Source: Tectiglobus sp965215755 | GTDB lineage: Bacteria > Pseudomonadota > Alphaproteobacteria > Rhizobiales > Hyphomicrobiaceae | Assembly: GCA_965215755.1 (NCBI GenBank) | Contig: OZ244119.1 | Location: forward strand, 744,001 to 808,000 | DNA: 64,000 nucleotides | Direction of reading: 5' to 3' | Shown: piece after piece, positions 52,859 to 60,232 of the stretch | How positions within the stretch are numbered: the first letter of the stretch is position 1 | Layout: the number at the start of each line of letters is the position of its first letter | Notes under the pieces: generated by a model | What the model was told of the DNA's origin: nothing | Databases searched by the model: none | What the model saw: only the letters and a program-made list of their open reading frames with translations | Made by a program: the position numbers and the translations under genes

Positions 52859-53408
52859 GGCACGAAAAGAGTTTGCGTCGGCCAGCCAGTTGGGCGGGTA
52901 TCTGCGTATTGCCGCGATGGCAGGAACTGTTGCGGTTGGAGTCATTCTTAGCGGCTGCGGATCATCTGGTTTTCAGCCGATGTATGCCTCCTCCTATAAC
53001 GGCGGCTTGAGCCAGAAGCTGGCCAGCGTGAATATCACGACGATCCCGGGTCGAGTTGGCCAACGTATCCGTAATGAGCTGAGATTTCAGACAACAGGTG
53101 GTGGAGCCCAGGCTACGCCGAAGTATCAGCTCGATGTGACTCTGACAGAGAAGGTCACGTCAACGCTGGTGAACATCCAGGGTGATTCTGCCAGCCAGAT
53201 CTACAGCCTCGATGCCAAGTATGTTTTGATCGACACATCCACGGCGAAACCCGTGCTGACCAGCGCAAGCTTTGGCCGTGCCGGTTTTGAACGCTATACG
53301 TCGATATACTCGAATGTTCGTGCAAGGGAAGATGCTGAAAACCGTGCGGCACGTACGGTTGCACGGGATATTCGGAGTCAGCTGGAAGCGTTTCTATCTC
53401 GCAGTTAA
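52845..53408 (+). CDS. lptE: LPS assembly lipoprotein LptE
   Basis: A 187-residue outer-membrane lipoprotein that plugs LptD and helps insert lipopolysaccharide. The lipobox ILSGC puts the lipidated cysteine at C38, followed by GFQPMYASS, the GF(x)PLY motif of LptE. The mature part has the family's two-helix, four-strand pattern with QRIRNELRF and YQLDVTLTEK. The ATG at 52845 lies inside the last codons of leuS, so translational coupling is likely. The encoded position between leuS and holA supports the call despite low sequence conservation in the family. Confidence 0.9.
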   Translation: MSLLRARKEFASASQLGGYLRIAAMAGTVAVGVILSGCGSSGFQPMYASSYNGGLSQKLASVNITTIPGRVGQRIRNELRFQTTGGGAQATPKYQLDVTLTEKVTSTLVNIQGDSASQIYSLDAKYVLIDTSTAKPVLTSASFGRAGFERYTSIYSNVRAREDAENRAARTVARDIRSQLEAFLSRS

Positions 53409-53494
53409 ACTCCGGTGATACCTTGTTGGCAGATTGAGTGCTTCGCCTTGGCGAACCTGGGTTTTGCTCATTCAATTGCGAGCGACTTCGTACA

Positions 53495-54523
53495 ATGGTG
53501 GCCATCAAAGCGGCGCGGGCTGAGGCGTTCGCCAAATCCCCCCCTGACAACTGCTCTGCCGTCCTGATTTTCGGTACCGATGTCGGACTGTGCTCAGAGC
53601 GGACGCAGCAAGTATCCAGGGCTCTCGCAAACCGCAGCGACCCTCCGGGCGATGTTATTCGGATTGAAGATTCCGATCTCGAGCAGGATCCGGATCGCCT
53701 TGGAGTGGAGCTTGGAACGGTTTCCATGTTTGGCGGCACACAGGTCGTCCGGGTCTCACTTGGTCGCCGGATCAATGCCAACCTCCTGAAAGCCATCCTG
53801 GAAAATGGTGCTCCGGCTGCTCAGCTTGTTGTTGAAGCTGGCAACCTCAAGCCAAGTGATGCCATCCGCAAACTTTTTGAATCGACGGCATGGGCCGCAG
53901 CTCTGCCATGCTACGCCGACGATCAACGGGATTTAGGCGGTTTGGTTGGCGAAATGGTCTCGGGAGCAGGGAAATCAATTGATGCTCAAGCGAAGGAACT
54001 CGTGCTTTCGCGCCTGGGAGCTGATCGGGCCTTGTCGCGAGGTGAGATAGAGAAACTGATTTTGTTCGTAGGCGATAAGCCGGCGATTGGTGTCGATGAC
54101 GTCGACGCCGTTGTTGGCGATGCGTCGGAGCTTGCCATCGACTCGATTGTTAACGCGGCCGCCGGTGGTCAGCCTCTCGCGGCCATCCATGAATTCAATC
54201 GCTCGGTCTCAGCCGGCGAAAGCCCGCAGGTCGTCATTAGCGCACTGCAACGGCACTTTCGCCGCCTACACCGCCTCCGTGCGGGTATCGACGAAGGCAA
54301 GTCGTTTGATGACGCTGCCAAGATGTTGCGACCACCAATCTTTTTCAAGCAGAAGGCAAGTTTCGGTGATCAATGCCGGCGCTGGCCGTCGGAAAGGCTC
54401 TTGTCCGCAACCAACCGCATATCTGAAGTGGCAAAGCTTGCGCGGACGAAATCAAACATGGAGACCGTTTTGGCTGAGCGGCTCCTGCTTGAACTCGCGA
54501 CAATGGCCAAGCTGTCACGCTGA
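53495..54523 (+). CDS. holA: DNA polymerase III delta subunit
   Basis: A 342-residue clamp-loader subunit. AVLIFGTDVGLCSERTQQV opens the degenerate P-loop domain. The VSMFGGTQVVRV, GNLKPSDAIRKLFE and GADRALSRGEIEKLILF stretches are typical of HolA, and the C-terminal helical domain ends TKSNMETVLAERLLLELA. It loads the beta sliding clamp together with gamma/tau and delta-prime. The ATG at 53495 is 86 bases after lptE, and an in-frame start at 53438 is less likely. No terminator is visible before the kinase gene 103 bases on. Confidence 0.93.
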   Translation: MVAIKAARAEAFAKSPPDNCSAVLIFGTDVGLCSERTQQVSRALANRSDPPGDVIRIEDSDLEQDPDRLGVELGTVSMFGGTQVVRVSLGRRINANLLKAILENGAPAAQLVVEAGNLKPSDAIRKLFESTAWAAALPCYADDQRDLGGLVGEMVSGAGKSIDAQAKELVLSRLGADRALSRGEIEKLILFVGDKPAIGVDDVDAVVGDASELAIDSIVNAAAGGQPLAAIHEFNRSVSAGESPQVVISALQRHFRRLHRLRAGIDEGKSFDDAAKMLRPPIFFKQKASFGDQCRRWPSERLLSATNRISEVAKLARTKSNMETVLAERLLLELATMAKLSR

Positions 54524-54626
54524 CCAACGCTGCTGTTGAGCCAGATTCGCGCGTGCGACGTCTTTGCTGTCTTAAGCCTCCATGACACCTCTATAGTTCA
54601 CCACGATTTGGAATTCGAGGTCCGAT

Positions 54627-55625
54627 ATGACAAACTCTGCGCACGACGTCGTTGGAATAGGAAACGCGATTGTCGACATCATCGCCCGCTGTGACGATGA
54701 TTTCCTTGCACAGCAGGCGCTTGCCAAAGGCCACATGCAACTGGTCGATCGAGCGGCCGCCACGGCGCTTTATGATGCCATCGGACCAGCAGTTGAAATC
54801 TCGGGTGGTTCCGCTGCCAATACAATTGCCGGTGTCGCATCATTCGGCGGGAGCGCGGCGTATATAGGCAAGGTGGCCGACGATGATCTCGGGCGCATCT
54901 TTGCTCACGACATTAAAGCCAGTGGAGTGAATTACAGCACCAAGCCCGTTCAATCCGAAACGCCAACTGCGAGATCAATCGTGTTGGTCACCCCTGATGC
55001 CGAGCGCACGATGTCAACTTATCTGGGAATTAGCCCAGAGCTCAATTCGTCAGAAATAGAACCAGAGCTGATCAAGAACAGCCGTATTCTATATCTTGAA
55101 GGTTATCTATTCGATGCGCCGCAGGCTATGGAAGCCTTCAAGTTAGCGGCAAGTATTGCAAAATCGGCCGATACTGAAGTGTCGCTAACATTGTCGGATG
55201 GGTTTTGTGTCGATCGCCATAGAGAAGAATTTTTGTCGTTTATTAAAAGCGATATTGATCTGCTATTCGCGAATGAGTCAGAAATTCTCTCTCTTTATGA
55301 AACTGACTCTCTGGAAACAGCTGTCAATAATATTTCAAATGATGCCAAAGTCGCTGCAATTACTCGCAGCGAAAAGGGTTCCGTCATAGTGTCAGGCTCG
55401 AACCGGTATGAAGCGAAAGCTGAAAGCATCGACAATTTGGCCGATACGACCGGAGCCGGCGATCTGTATGCAGCAGGTTTTCTTTTTGGTCATGCGAAGG
55501 GAATGCCGTTAGACCAGTGCGCGAAACTCGGCCATATCGCTGCTGCCGAAATTATTTCCCATGTAGGCGCCCGTCCAGAGACGTCCCTACGCGATCTCGC
55601 TATCAAGCACGGGGTTGTGCAGTAA
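54627..55625 (+). CDS. PfkB family sugar/nucleoside kinase, probably adenosine kinase
   Basis: A 332-residue ribokinase-fold enzyme. The N-terminal VVGIGNAIVDIIARCDD, GGSAANTIAGVASFGG (PfkB signature 1) and DTTGAGDLYAAGFLFGHA (signature 2 with the catalytic Asp and anion hole) are all intact. The long form and EGYLFDAP region resemble alphaproteobacterial adenosine kinases, but the substrate is inferred. Part of the gene (around 55180-55400) is more AT-rich than its neighbours. GAGG lies ten bases before the ATG. It stands between holA and a 377-base gene-poor gap. Confidence 0.88.
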   Translation: MTNSAHDVVGIGNAIVDIIARCDDDFLAQQALAKGHMQLVDRAAATALYDAIGPAVEISGGSAANTIAGVASFGGSAAYIGKVADDDLGRIFAHDIKASGVNYSTKPVQSETPTARSIVLVTPDAERTMSTYLGISPELNSSEIEPELIKNSRILYLEGYLFDAPQAMEAFKLAASIAKSADTEVSLTLSDGFCVDRHREEFLSFIKSDIDLLFANESEILSLYETDSLETAVNNISNDAKVAAITRSEKGSVIVSGSNRYEAKAESIDNLADTTGAGDLYAAGFLFGHAKGMPLDQCAKLGHIAAAEIISHVGARPETSLRDLAIKHGVVQ

Positions 55626-56002
55626 GGCATAAGTAGGCACCGCAGTACGTACCTCCAGGTGCCCTGATGCTACGATAGGTTCTCCGATAAAATGTGGCGG
55701 CGCACGCAACCCACCCATCGACCCAGCAGTAAGCGTGAGCTGCTGGGCAATCTGCTTCTGACAATTCAAAAATCAATGTCTGTTGGGCTTTCAACTACTA
55801 TCACCGGCGCTTTTGAGCAATGTTCATGTTAATTGGTTGTATCTACCTCCTGGAAAATTTTCAGGATATTTAATATCATCAACTTAACGTATTTCCCTAT
55901 ACAACAATCTTAGTTTACATCTCTAATGAATTAAAATCCTTGGCAAAATTATTTTGTCTCGCATAATAACTGCAATTGATTCTCATAGATGGATAAAACG
56001 CC
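55626..56002. other. AT-rich intergenic stretch with hairpins and a promoter
   Basis: No gene is supported. Near the left end GGCACC (55636-55641) and GGTGCC (55658-55663) are inverted copies. CCCAGCAG (55722-55729) and CTGCTGGG (55740-55747) form a perfect 8-bp hairpin without T-run, possibly ending the kinase transcript. From 55800 on the DNA is strikingly AT-rich and contains the promoter of the small basic-protein gene. Two minus-strand frames (up to 63 codons) are not convincing. Confidence 0.5.
55940..55969 (+). promoter_or_regulatory. Putative promoter of the small AT-hook-like gene
   Basis: TTGGCA (55940-55945) and ATAATA/TAATAA (55963-55969) are 17-18 bases apart in AT-rich DNA. The expected transcript start near 55975 leaves a leader of about 28 bases before the ATG at 56003. 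Confidence 0.4.
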
Positions 56003-56281
56003 ATGTCAAAAAAGAGACGACAGCGTGGGCGCCCGGTTGGATCCGGAATAGACGATTGGGAACGATTATTAACGATCGCTTCTGTTATGTCCGCTGACCC
56101 GCGATTAAAGGTGACGACTGCAATCAAGGAATTGGGTTTCTCTGATCCGTCCGTCATTCGGCGGTTGCGTGACAAATTCAAAGCCAATCGGAGCGTGTTA
56201 CTGTCGCCAAACCGTTACCGATCAGTTTTTCGTGCTACGCCGGCTCGCTTTCCCCGAGACGAGCATGCGCCCTCAATGTAG
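56003..56281 (+). CDS. Small basic protein with AT-hook-like N-terminus
   Basis: A 92-residue, strongly basic protein. The N-terminus MSKKRRQRGRPVGSG contains the AT-hook core RGRP (residues 8-11) flanked by basic residues, suggesting minor-groove DNA binding. Residues 16-62 (DDWERLLTIASVMSADPRLKV and ELGFSDPSVIRRLRDKFKA) look like a helix-turn-helix. The tail is Arg/Ser/Pro-rich. I do not recognise the family. No Shine-Dalgarno is obvious. It has its own putative promoter and a strong terminator right after it, so it seems to be an independent unit inserted between holA/PfkB and coaA. Confidence 0.6.
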   Translation: MSKKRRQRGRPVGSGIDDWERLLTIASVMSADPRLKVTTAIKELGFSDPSVIRRLRDKFKANRSVLLSPNRYRSVFRATPARFPRDEHAPSM

Positions 56282-56315
56282 CGACGAATACTATTTCCCC
56301 AGAGCAGAACCTGCG

Positions 56316-56340
56316 CCGCGCATTTTGCGCGGTTTTTTTT
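56316..56340 (+). terminator. Intrinsic terminator of the small AT-hook-like gene
   Basis: CCGCGC (56316-56321) pairs with GCGCGG (56327-56332) over an ATTTT loop, followed by eight T residues (56333-56340). The T-run touches the stop codon of coaA on the other strand. Confidence 0.9.
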
Positions 56341-57292
56341 ACAGTTTTCTCAGAGAAATGCTTTCGATCCTATGATCAGCTGATTTCTTTAATATGAGAT
56401 CGGCTCGTCTTCGCGTGGGTAATATGTTTTCAGTGAGGTTCTTTAAATTGATGGTGCGCCAAATTTCGCGCGCGCGTTCTCTGGCATCGAGATCATTCAG
56501 ATGAGTATAGCGGTGGAAATATGCGTCAGGATCACGGAAGGCGGTCTCCCGAAGTCTGAGGAACCGGGTGATATACCAATCCTCACAAATTGCCGGGTCC
56601 GCATCGATATAGATCGAGAAATCAAAATAATCGGACACATATGGAACAGCGTCACCATTCTGAGGCAAGCGGGCGGGTTGCAGAACATTCAAACCTTCGA
56701 CAATCAGAATGTCCGGGCGCTCGATCTTCAGCGACTCATCGGGGATCACATCGTAGTGGAAGTGTGAATAGATCGGCGCTTCAGTCAGTGAGTTCCCAGA
56801 CTTTACTTCTGCCAGAAACCGCAACAGGCGGCTTGTATTGAAGCTCTCCGGAAAACCCTTGCGGTGCATGATGCCCCGTCGTTCAAGCTCCGCATTAGGA
56901 TGCAGAAATCCGTCGGTCGTAACGAGGTCAACACGGGGATGGTCGGGCCAGCGGGCCAAGAGTGCGCGCAAGACACGTGCTGTCGTGCTTTTACCCACAG
57001 CGACTGAGCCGGCTATGCCGAGAACAAATGGGATCTTGCCATCGCGATTGCCGAGAAACTTTTGCGAAACCGCATGCAGCTCCTGCGCTGCCTGGACGTA
57101 GAGATTCAATAACCGCGAGAGTGGCAGGTAGATCTGCTCAACCTCTTCCATCGACAGTTCTTCAATCAGGCCGGAAAGATGGTCGAGATCGCGCGGGGCG
57201 ATCGTCATGGGTGTATCAGCCCGCAACCTGGCCCATTCTTGGCGTGAAAAGGCCCGGTATGGCGAGAAGCCAAGTGGTGGCTCGTGTTGCAT
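56339..57292 (-). CDS. coaA: Pantothenate kinase (type I)
   Basis: A 317-residue P-loop kinase that makes 4'-phosphopantothenate, the first step of CoA synthesis. The P-loop is GSVAVGKS at residues 95-102. The family core follows: VDLVTTDGFLHPN, RKGFPESFN, YSHFHYDVIPDE, LIVEGLNVLQP and YFDFSIYIDAD. Length and start MQHEPPLGFSPYRAF fit the prokaryotic CoaA type with feedback by CoA esters. hisE lies 39 bases upstream in the same direction, the pair commonly seen at the end of his operons in Hyphomicrobiales. Confidence 0.96.
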   Translation of the reverse strand: MQHEPPLGFSPYRAFSRQEWARLRADTPMTIAPRDLDHLSGLIEELSMEEVEQIYLPLSRLLNLYVQAAQELHAVSQKFLGNRDGKIPFVLGIAGSVAVGKSTTARVLRALLARWPDHPRVDLVTTDGFLHPNAELERRGIMHRKGFPESFNTSRLLRFLAEVKSGNSLTEAPIYSHFHYDVIPDESLKIERPDILIVEGLNVLQPARLPQNGDAVPYVSDYFDFSIYIDADPAICEDWYITRFLRLRETAFRDPDAYFHRYTHLNDLDARERAREIWRTINLKNLTENILPTRRRADLILKKSADHRIESISLRKL

Positions 57293-57331
57293 GGTCAGGA
57301 CTCTATGGCGATACGCATGAGAAGCACTCTG

Positions 57332-57658
57332 TCACTCACTCTTTGGCCGGGCAGCCTTTTCCTCAATACCTGACTGCGCTGTGCGCTCGTGCAGTATGTC
57401 CAGAACGTCCTGGAGATCAATGGCCCGAGACTCGAGGAGCACAAGCAAGTGGTACAAGACGTCAGCCGCTTCAGCCTTTAGCTGATCCCCACTGCCTGAG
57501 GTAGCGGCGATAATTGTCTCAATCGATTCTTCGCCAAATTTCCGAGCGCAATACTCAGTCCCCCGGTCGAGCAACTTTTTCGTGTAGGATTTGTCGGCTG
57601 TGGCGACGCGGCGTGCCCGTATGGTGCTCGCCAGCTGCGCAAGAACCTGATCACTCAT
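57332..57658 (-). CDS. hisE: Phosphoribosyl-ATP pyrophosphatase
   Basis: A 108-residue MazG-like helical enzyme hydrolysing phosphoribosyl-ATP in histidine synthesis. The DKSYTKKLLDRGTEYCARKFGEE region and the acidic EAADVLYHLLVLLE helix contain the metal-binding Glu/Asp residues. It starts MSDQVLAQLASTIRAR, a normal HisE start. The expected upstream hisB-hisH-hisA-hisF genes are absent, because parB lies immediately upstream. The hisE-coaA pair has therefore been separated from the rest of the his operon. Confidence 0.95.
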   Translation of the reverse strand: MSDQVLAQLASTIRARRVATADKSYTKKLLDRGTEYCARKFGEESIETIIAATSGSGDQLKAEAADVLYHLLVLLESRAIDLQDVLDILHERTAQSGIEEKAARPKSE

Positions 57659-57776
57659 CTATGCCTGAACGCTCCAATGGCGCTTTCTGCCGGGAAAGAG
57701 AGCGTTATCCAGCAGATCAGCGTATTGGACGTCAAGGAATAATCAGAGAAATATCAGCTGATCACAATGCTGGTTA

Positions 57777-58655
57777 CTATTCCTGCCCGGCCAGACGCTC
57801 GCGGATGAACTCCAGCTGGTCATAGTTAGTGTACTTGATGGCAAGGGTACCACTTTCACCGTTACCCTTTTTGACCTCAACCTTCAGACCCAGCGTTTCA
57901 GTGAGTTCCTTCTCGAAGGCGCGGGTATCCGGGTCCTTTTCGCGGACCCGGCGCATTGGTGGCTGTTCCTTAGCCAGGTCCATCGCCTGGACCAACGCCT
58001 CGACTTCGCGGACATTGAGATCTTGATCTATGATCCGTTGCGCCAACTCTTCTGCATCATCCCGGCCAATCAGTGCCCGCGCATGACCAGCCGTCAATTG
58101 GCCCTCACGAACCATAGCTTGGACGATTGCGGGCAGCTTGAGCAGGCGAAGCGTGTTTGCAAGATGGCTGCGGCTCTTGCCGATAACATCTGACAACTTG
58201 TCCTGTGTATAGGCGAACCGTTCGATCAGCTCTCGATAGCCACTTGCTTCTTCAATAGCGTTGAGATCGGCCCGCTGGACGTTTTCGATAATCGCAAGTT
58301 CCAGCACTTCCTGATCGCTGAGGCTGCGGACGATAACCGGCACCATATGCAAGCCGGCCCGTTGCGAGGCCCGCCACCGCCGTTCTCCAGCGACGATCTC
58401 GTAACCACCTTCGCCGCGCTCGCGCACAATCAGCGGTTGGACAAGGCCTTTCTGGCGAATGGAGTCTGCCAGCTCTGTGAGCTCGTCCTCACGGAATTCC
58501 TGCCTTGGATTGAGCTCACCTGCAGACAGTTGATCCACGGGAACAACCCGCTGCACACCCTCGTCAGGCAATCTCGGCTCAGGCGCATTTTGCTCGCCAA
58601 TCATTGCCGCCAGTCCCCGACCGAGGCGTCCCTTTTGGATGGGTGTGACCGCCAT
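57777..58655 (-). CDS. parB: Chromosome partitioning protein ParB
   Basis: A 292-residue CTP-dependent DNA clamp that loads at parS, spreads, and links the origin region to ParA and SMC. RLGRGLAAMIGE near the N-terminus is the ParA-stimulating peptide. The CTP-binding box is GERRWRAS, and ENVQRADLNAIEEA precedes the HTH (TQDKLSDVIGKSRSHLANTLRLL). The C-terminal dimerisation domain ends QLEFIRERLAGQE. It lies 49 bases downstream of parA. One perfect and one near-perfect parS site are present in the window at 62251 and 60152. Confidence 0.97.
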   Translation of the reverse strand: MAVTPIQKGRLGRGLAAMIGEQNAPEPRLPDEGVQRVVPVDQLSAGELNPRQEFREDELTELADSIRQKGLVQPLIVRERGEGGYEIVAGERRWRASQRAGLHMVPVIVRSLSDQEVLELAIIENVQRADLNAIEEASGYRELIERFAYTQDKLSDVIGKSRSHLANTLRLLKLPAIVQAMVREGQLTAGHARALIGRDDAEELAQRIIDQDLNVREVEALVQAMDLAKEQPPMRRVREKDPDTRAFEKELTETLGLKVEVKKGNGESGTLAIKYTNYDQLEFIRERLAGQE

Positions 58656-58704
58656 ATTCTCTTCTTCCCCGCGAAGTCCTTTTACGTCTTCTTCTATATC
58701 TACG

Positions 58705-59538
58705 TCAGGCGGCTTTGACGGCCTGCTCGCGATTTATGATTTCACTCGCCAGGTCGACATAGGCCTGACTGCCAGGACAATCATAGTCGTATATCAGGAT
58801 CGGCTGGCCATAAGACGGTGCCTCTGCCACGCGGACATTGCGCGGGATCACCGTGTCGTAAACCTTGGCTCCGAAGTAATTGCGGACTTCTTGTGCGACT
58901 TCTCGCGATAGCGACGTCCGGGCGTCGTGCATGGTTAGGACGACACCCTGAATTTCCAGACGTGGATTCAGTGAGCCGCGAATCTGTTCGATGGTCTCGT
59001 TGAGCTGCGCGATCCCCTCGAGTGCGAAGAACTCGCACTGAACCGGCACTAAGACCGCATCTGCAGCGACCATGGCGTTAAGCGTGAGTAAGCTTAACGA
59101 TGGCGGACAGTCGATCAGCACATAGGTGTAGGGCTTTTCGCTGACCATTGCCTGCTGGGTGCCAATCAGACCGTTTATGGCATCCCGCAGCCGAAAGGCG
59201 CGATTACGATCAACGAGATGCTCGGCTTCAAAGCCAACCAGATCAGTTGTCGCCGGAACAATCATGAGATCAGGAACTTGAGTTCGCTGGGCGGACTGAT
59301 AAAGACCTGCCTGGCTCGCCAAGACATCATAAGTTGTCAAAGCACGGGAATCCGGAGTCACACCAACGCCTGTACTGGCATTGCCTTGTGCATCAATATC
59401 GACAATCAGCACCTTTTCGCCGATCGCAGCCAATGCCGTTCCGAGATTGATCGTCGTTGTCGTTTTGCCGACACCGCCCTTTTGATTTGCCACGGCAATG
59501 ACGCGAAGTCCTGCTGAATCAGTCGCTCTATCAGACAT
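58705..59538 (-). CDS. parA: Chromosome partitioning ATPase ParA
   Basis: A 277-residue deviant-Walker ATPase that forms the nucleoid gradient pulling ParB-parS complexes. The deviant Walker A motif is NQKGGVGKTTTTINL, followed by VLIVDIDAQGNASTGVG and VLIDCPPSLSLLTLNAM. The ATG at 59538 is chosen because GGAAGG lies eight bases upstream; a GTG three codons earlier (59547) is the alternative. It lies 28 bases downstream of rsmG, within one operon running mnmG-rsmG-parA-parB. Confidence 0.97.
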   Translation of the reverse strand: MSDRATDSAGLRVIAVANQKGGVGKTTTTINLGTALAAIGEKVLIVDIDAQGNASTGVGVTPDSRALTTYDVLASQAGLYQSAQRTQVPDLMIVPATTDLVGFEAEHLVDRNRAFRLRDAINGLIGTQQAMVSEKPYTYVLIDCPPSLSLLTLNAMVAADAVLVPVQCEFFALEGIAQLNETIEQIRGSLNPRLEIQGVVLTMHDARTSLSREVAQEVRNYFGAKVYDTVIPRNVRVAEAPSYGQPILIYDYDCPGSQAYVDLASEIINREQAVKAA

Positions 59539-59566
59539 GATCTTCACCTTCCGTCTCTGGCTCCAA

Positions 59567-60232
59567 CTACCGCCTCGGCATCAGATTCCTAACGATTGCA
59601 ATCCGTCCGCCTTGATCGGTTAGGCTTTCGTGCAGCTCCACATCGAACAACCAATTGGCTTGCGCATCCTCAATTTCGCGATCTACCTCGCGTCCTTTGA
59701 GGAACAAACCAACTGTATTACTGCCGAAAACTGGAGAAACCAGACCAAAAAGCCGGTCGAACGGGGCAAACGCACGCGCCGTAATCGTATCCACATCATT
59801 TAACTGTTTGACACTTGCATCGCTTTCGATTCGTGTCGACAGAATCTCCACAGGGATTTCCATCCGCCTGGCCGTTTCGCGCAGAAATGCTGCCTTTCGC
59901 ATGTCTGATTCGACGAGTGTGACTCGAAAGTCACGACGGGATTGACAGAGCACTGCCAGCACTAATCCCGGAAATCCTCCGCCCGCACCGACATCGGCTA
60001 GATGCCGCGATTCAGCTGGCAAGTGTTCCAGCAACTGAGCACTATCCGCGAAATGGCGATGCCAGATTTGGTCGAGTGTAGAGGGTGAAACAAGGTTAAC
60101 GGCCTTTTGCCACCGCTTCAATTCGTTCTCATAAATCTCAATTCTTTCAACTGCTTCACGTGAAACATTGAATTTTGATATGAACTCTTTGGGGGAAGAT
60201 ATAACCGTTGACAATCCGCGATTGGTCATCAT
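59567..60232 (-). CDS. rsmG: 16S rRNA (guanine(527)-N7)-methyltransferase RsmG
   Basis: A 221-residue SAM-dependent methyltransferase modifying G527 of 16S rRNA. The RRHFADSAQLLEHL-type segment (WHRHFADSAQLLEHL) and the SAM-binding ADVGAGGGFPGLVLAVLC are typical, followed by VTLVESDMRKAAFLRETAR. Its start overlaps the mnmG stop by four bases (ATGA). The codons for NVSREA near residue 22 contain a 15/16 copy of parS, as known for several rsmG genes. Confidence 0.96.
   Translation of the reverse strand: MMTNRGLSTVISSPKEFISKFNVSREAVERIEIYENELKRWQKAVNLVSPSTLDQIWHRHFADSAQLLEHLPAESRHLADVGAGGGFPGLVLAVLCQSRRDFRVTLVESDMRKAAFLRETARRMEIPVEILSTRIESDASVKQLNDVDTITARAFAPFDRLFGLVSPVFGSNTVGLFLKGREVDREIEDAQANWLFDVELHESLTDQGGRIAIVRNLMPRR
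60152..60167. promoter_or_regulatory. parS-like ParB binding site inside rsmG
   Basis: TGCTTCACGTGAAACA differs from the parS consensus TGTTTCACGTGAAACA at one position. On the coding strand it encodes the NVSREA residues of RsmG. It lies 2.1 kb from the perfect site at 62251. Confidence 0.75.
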
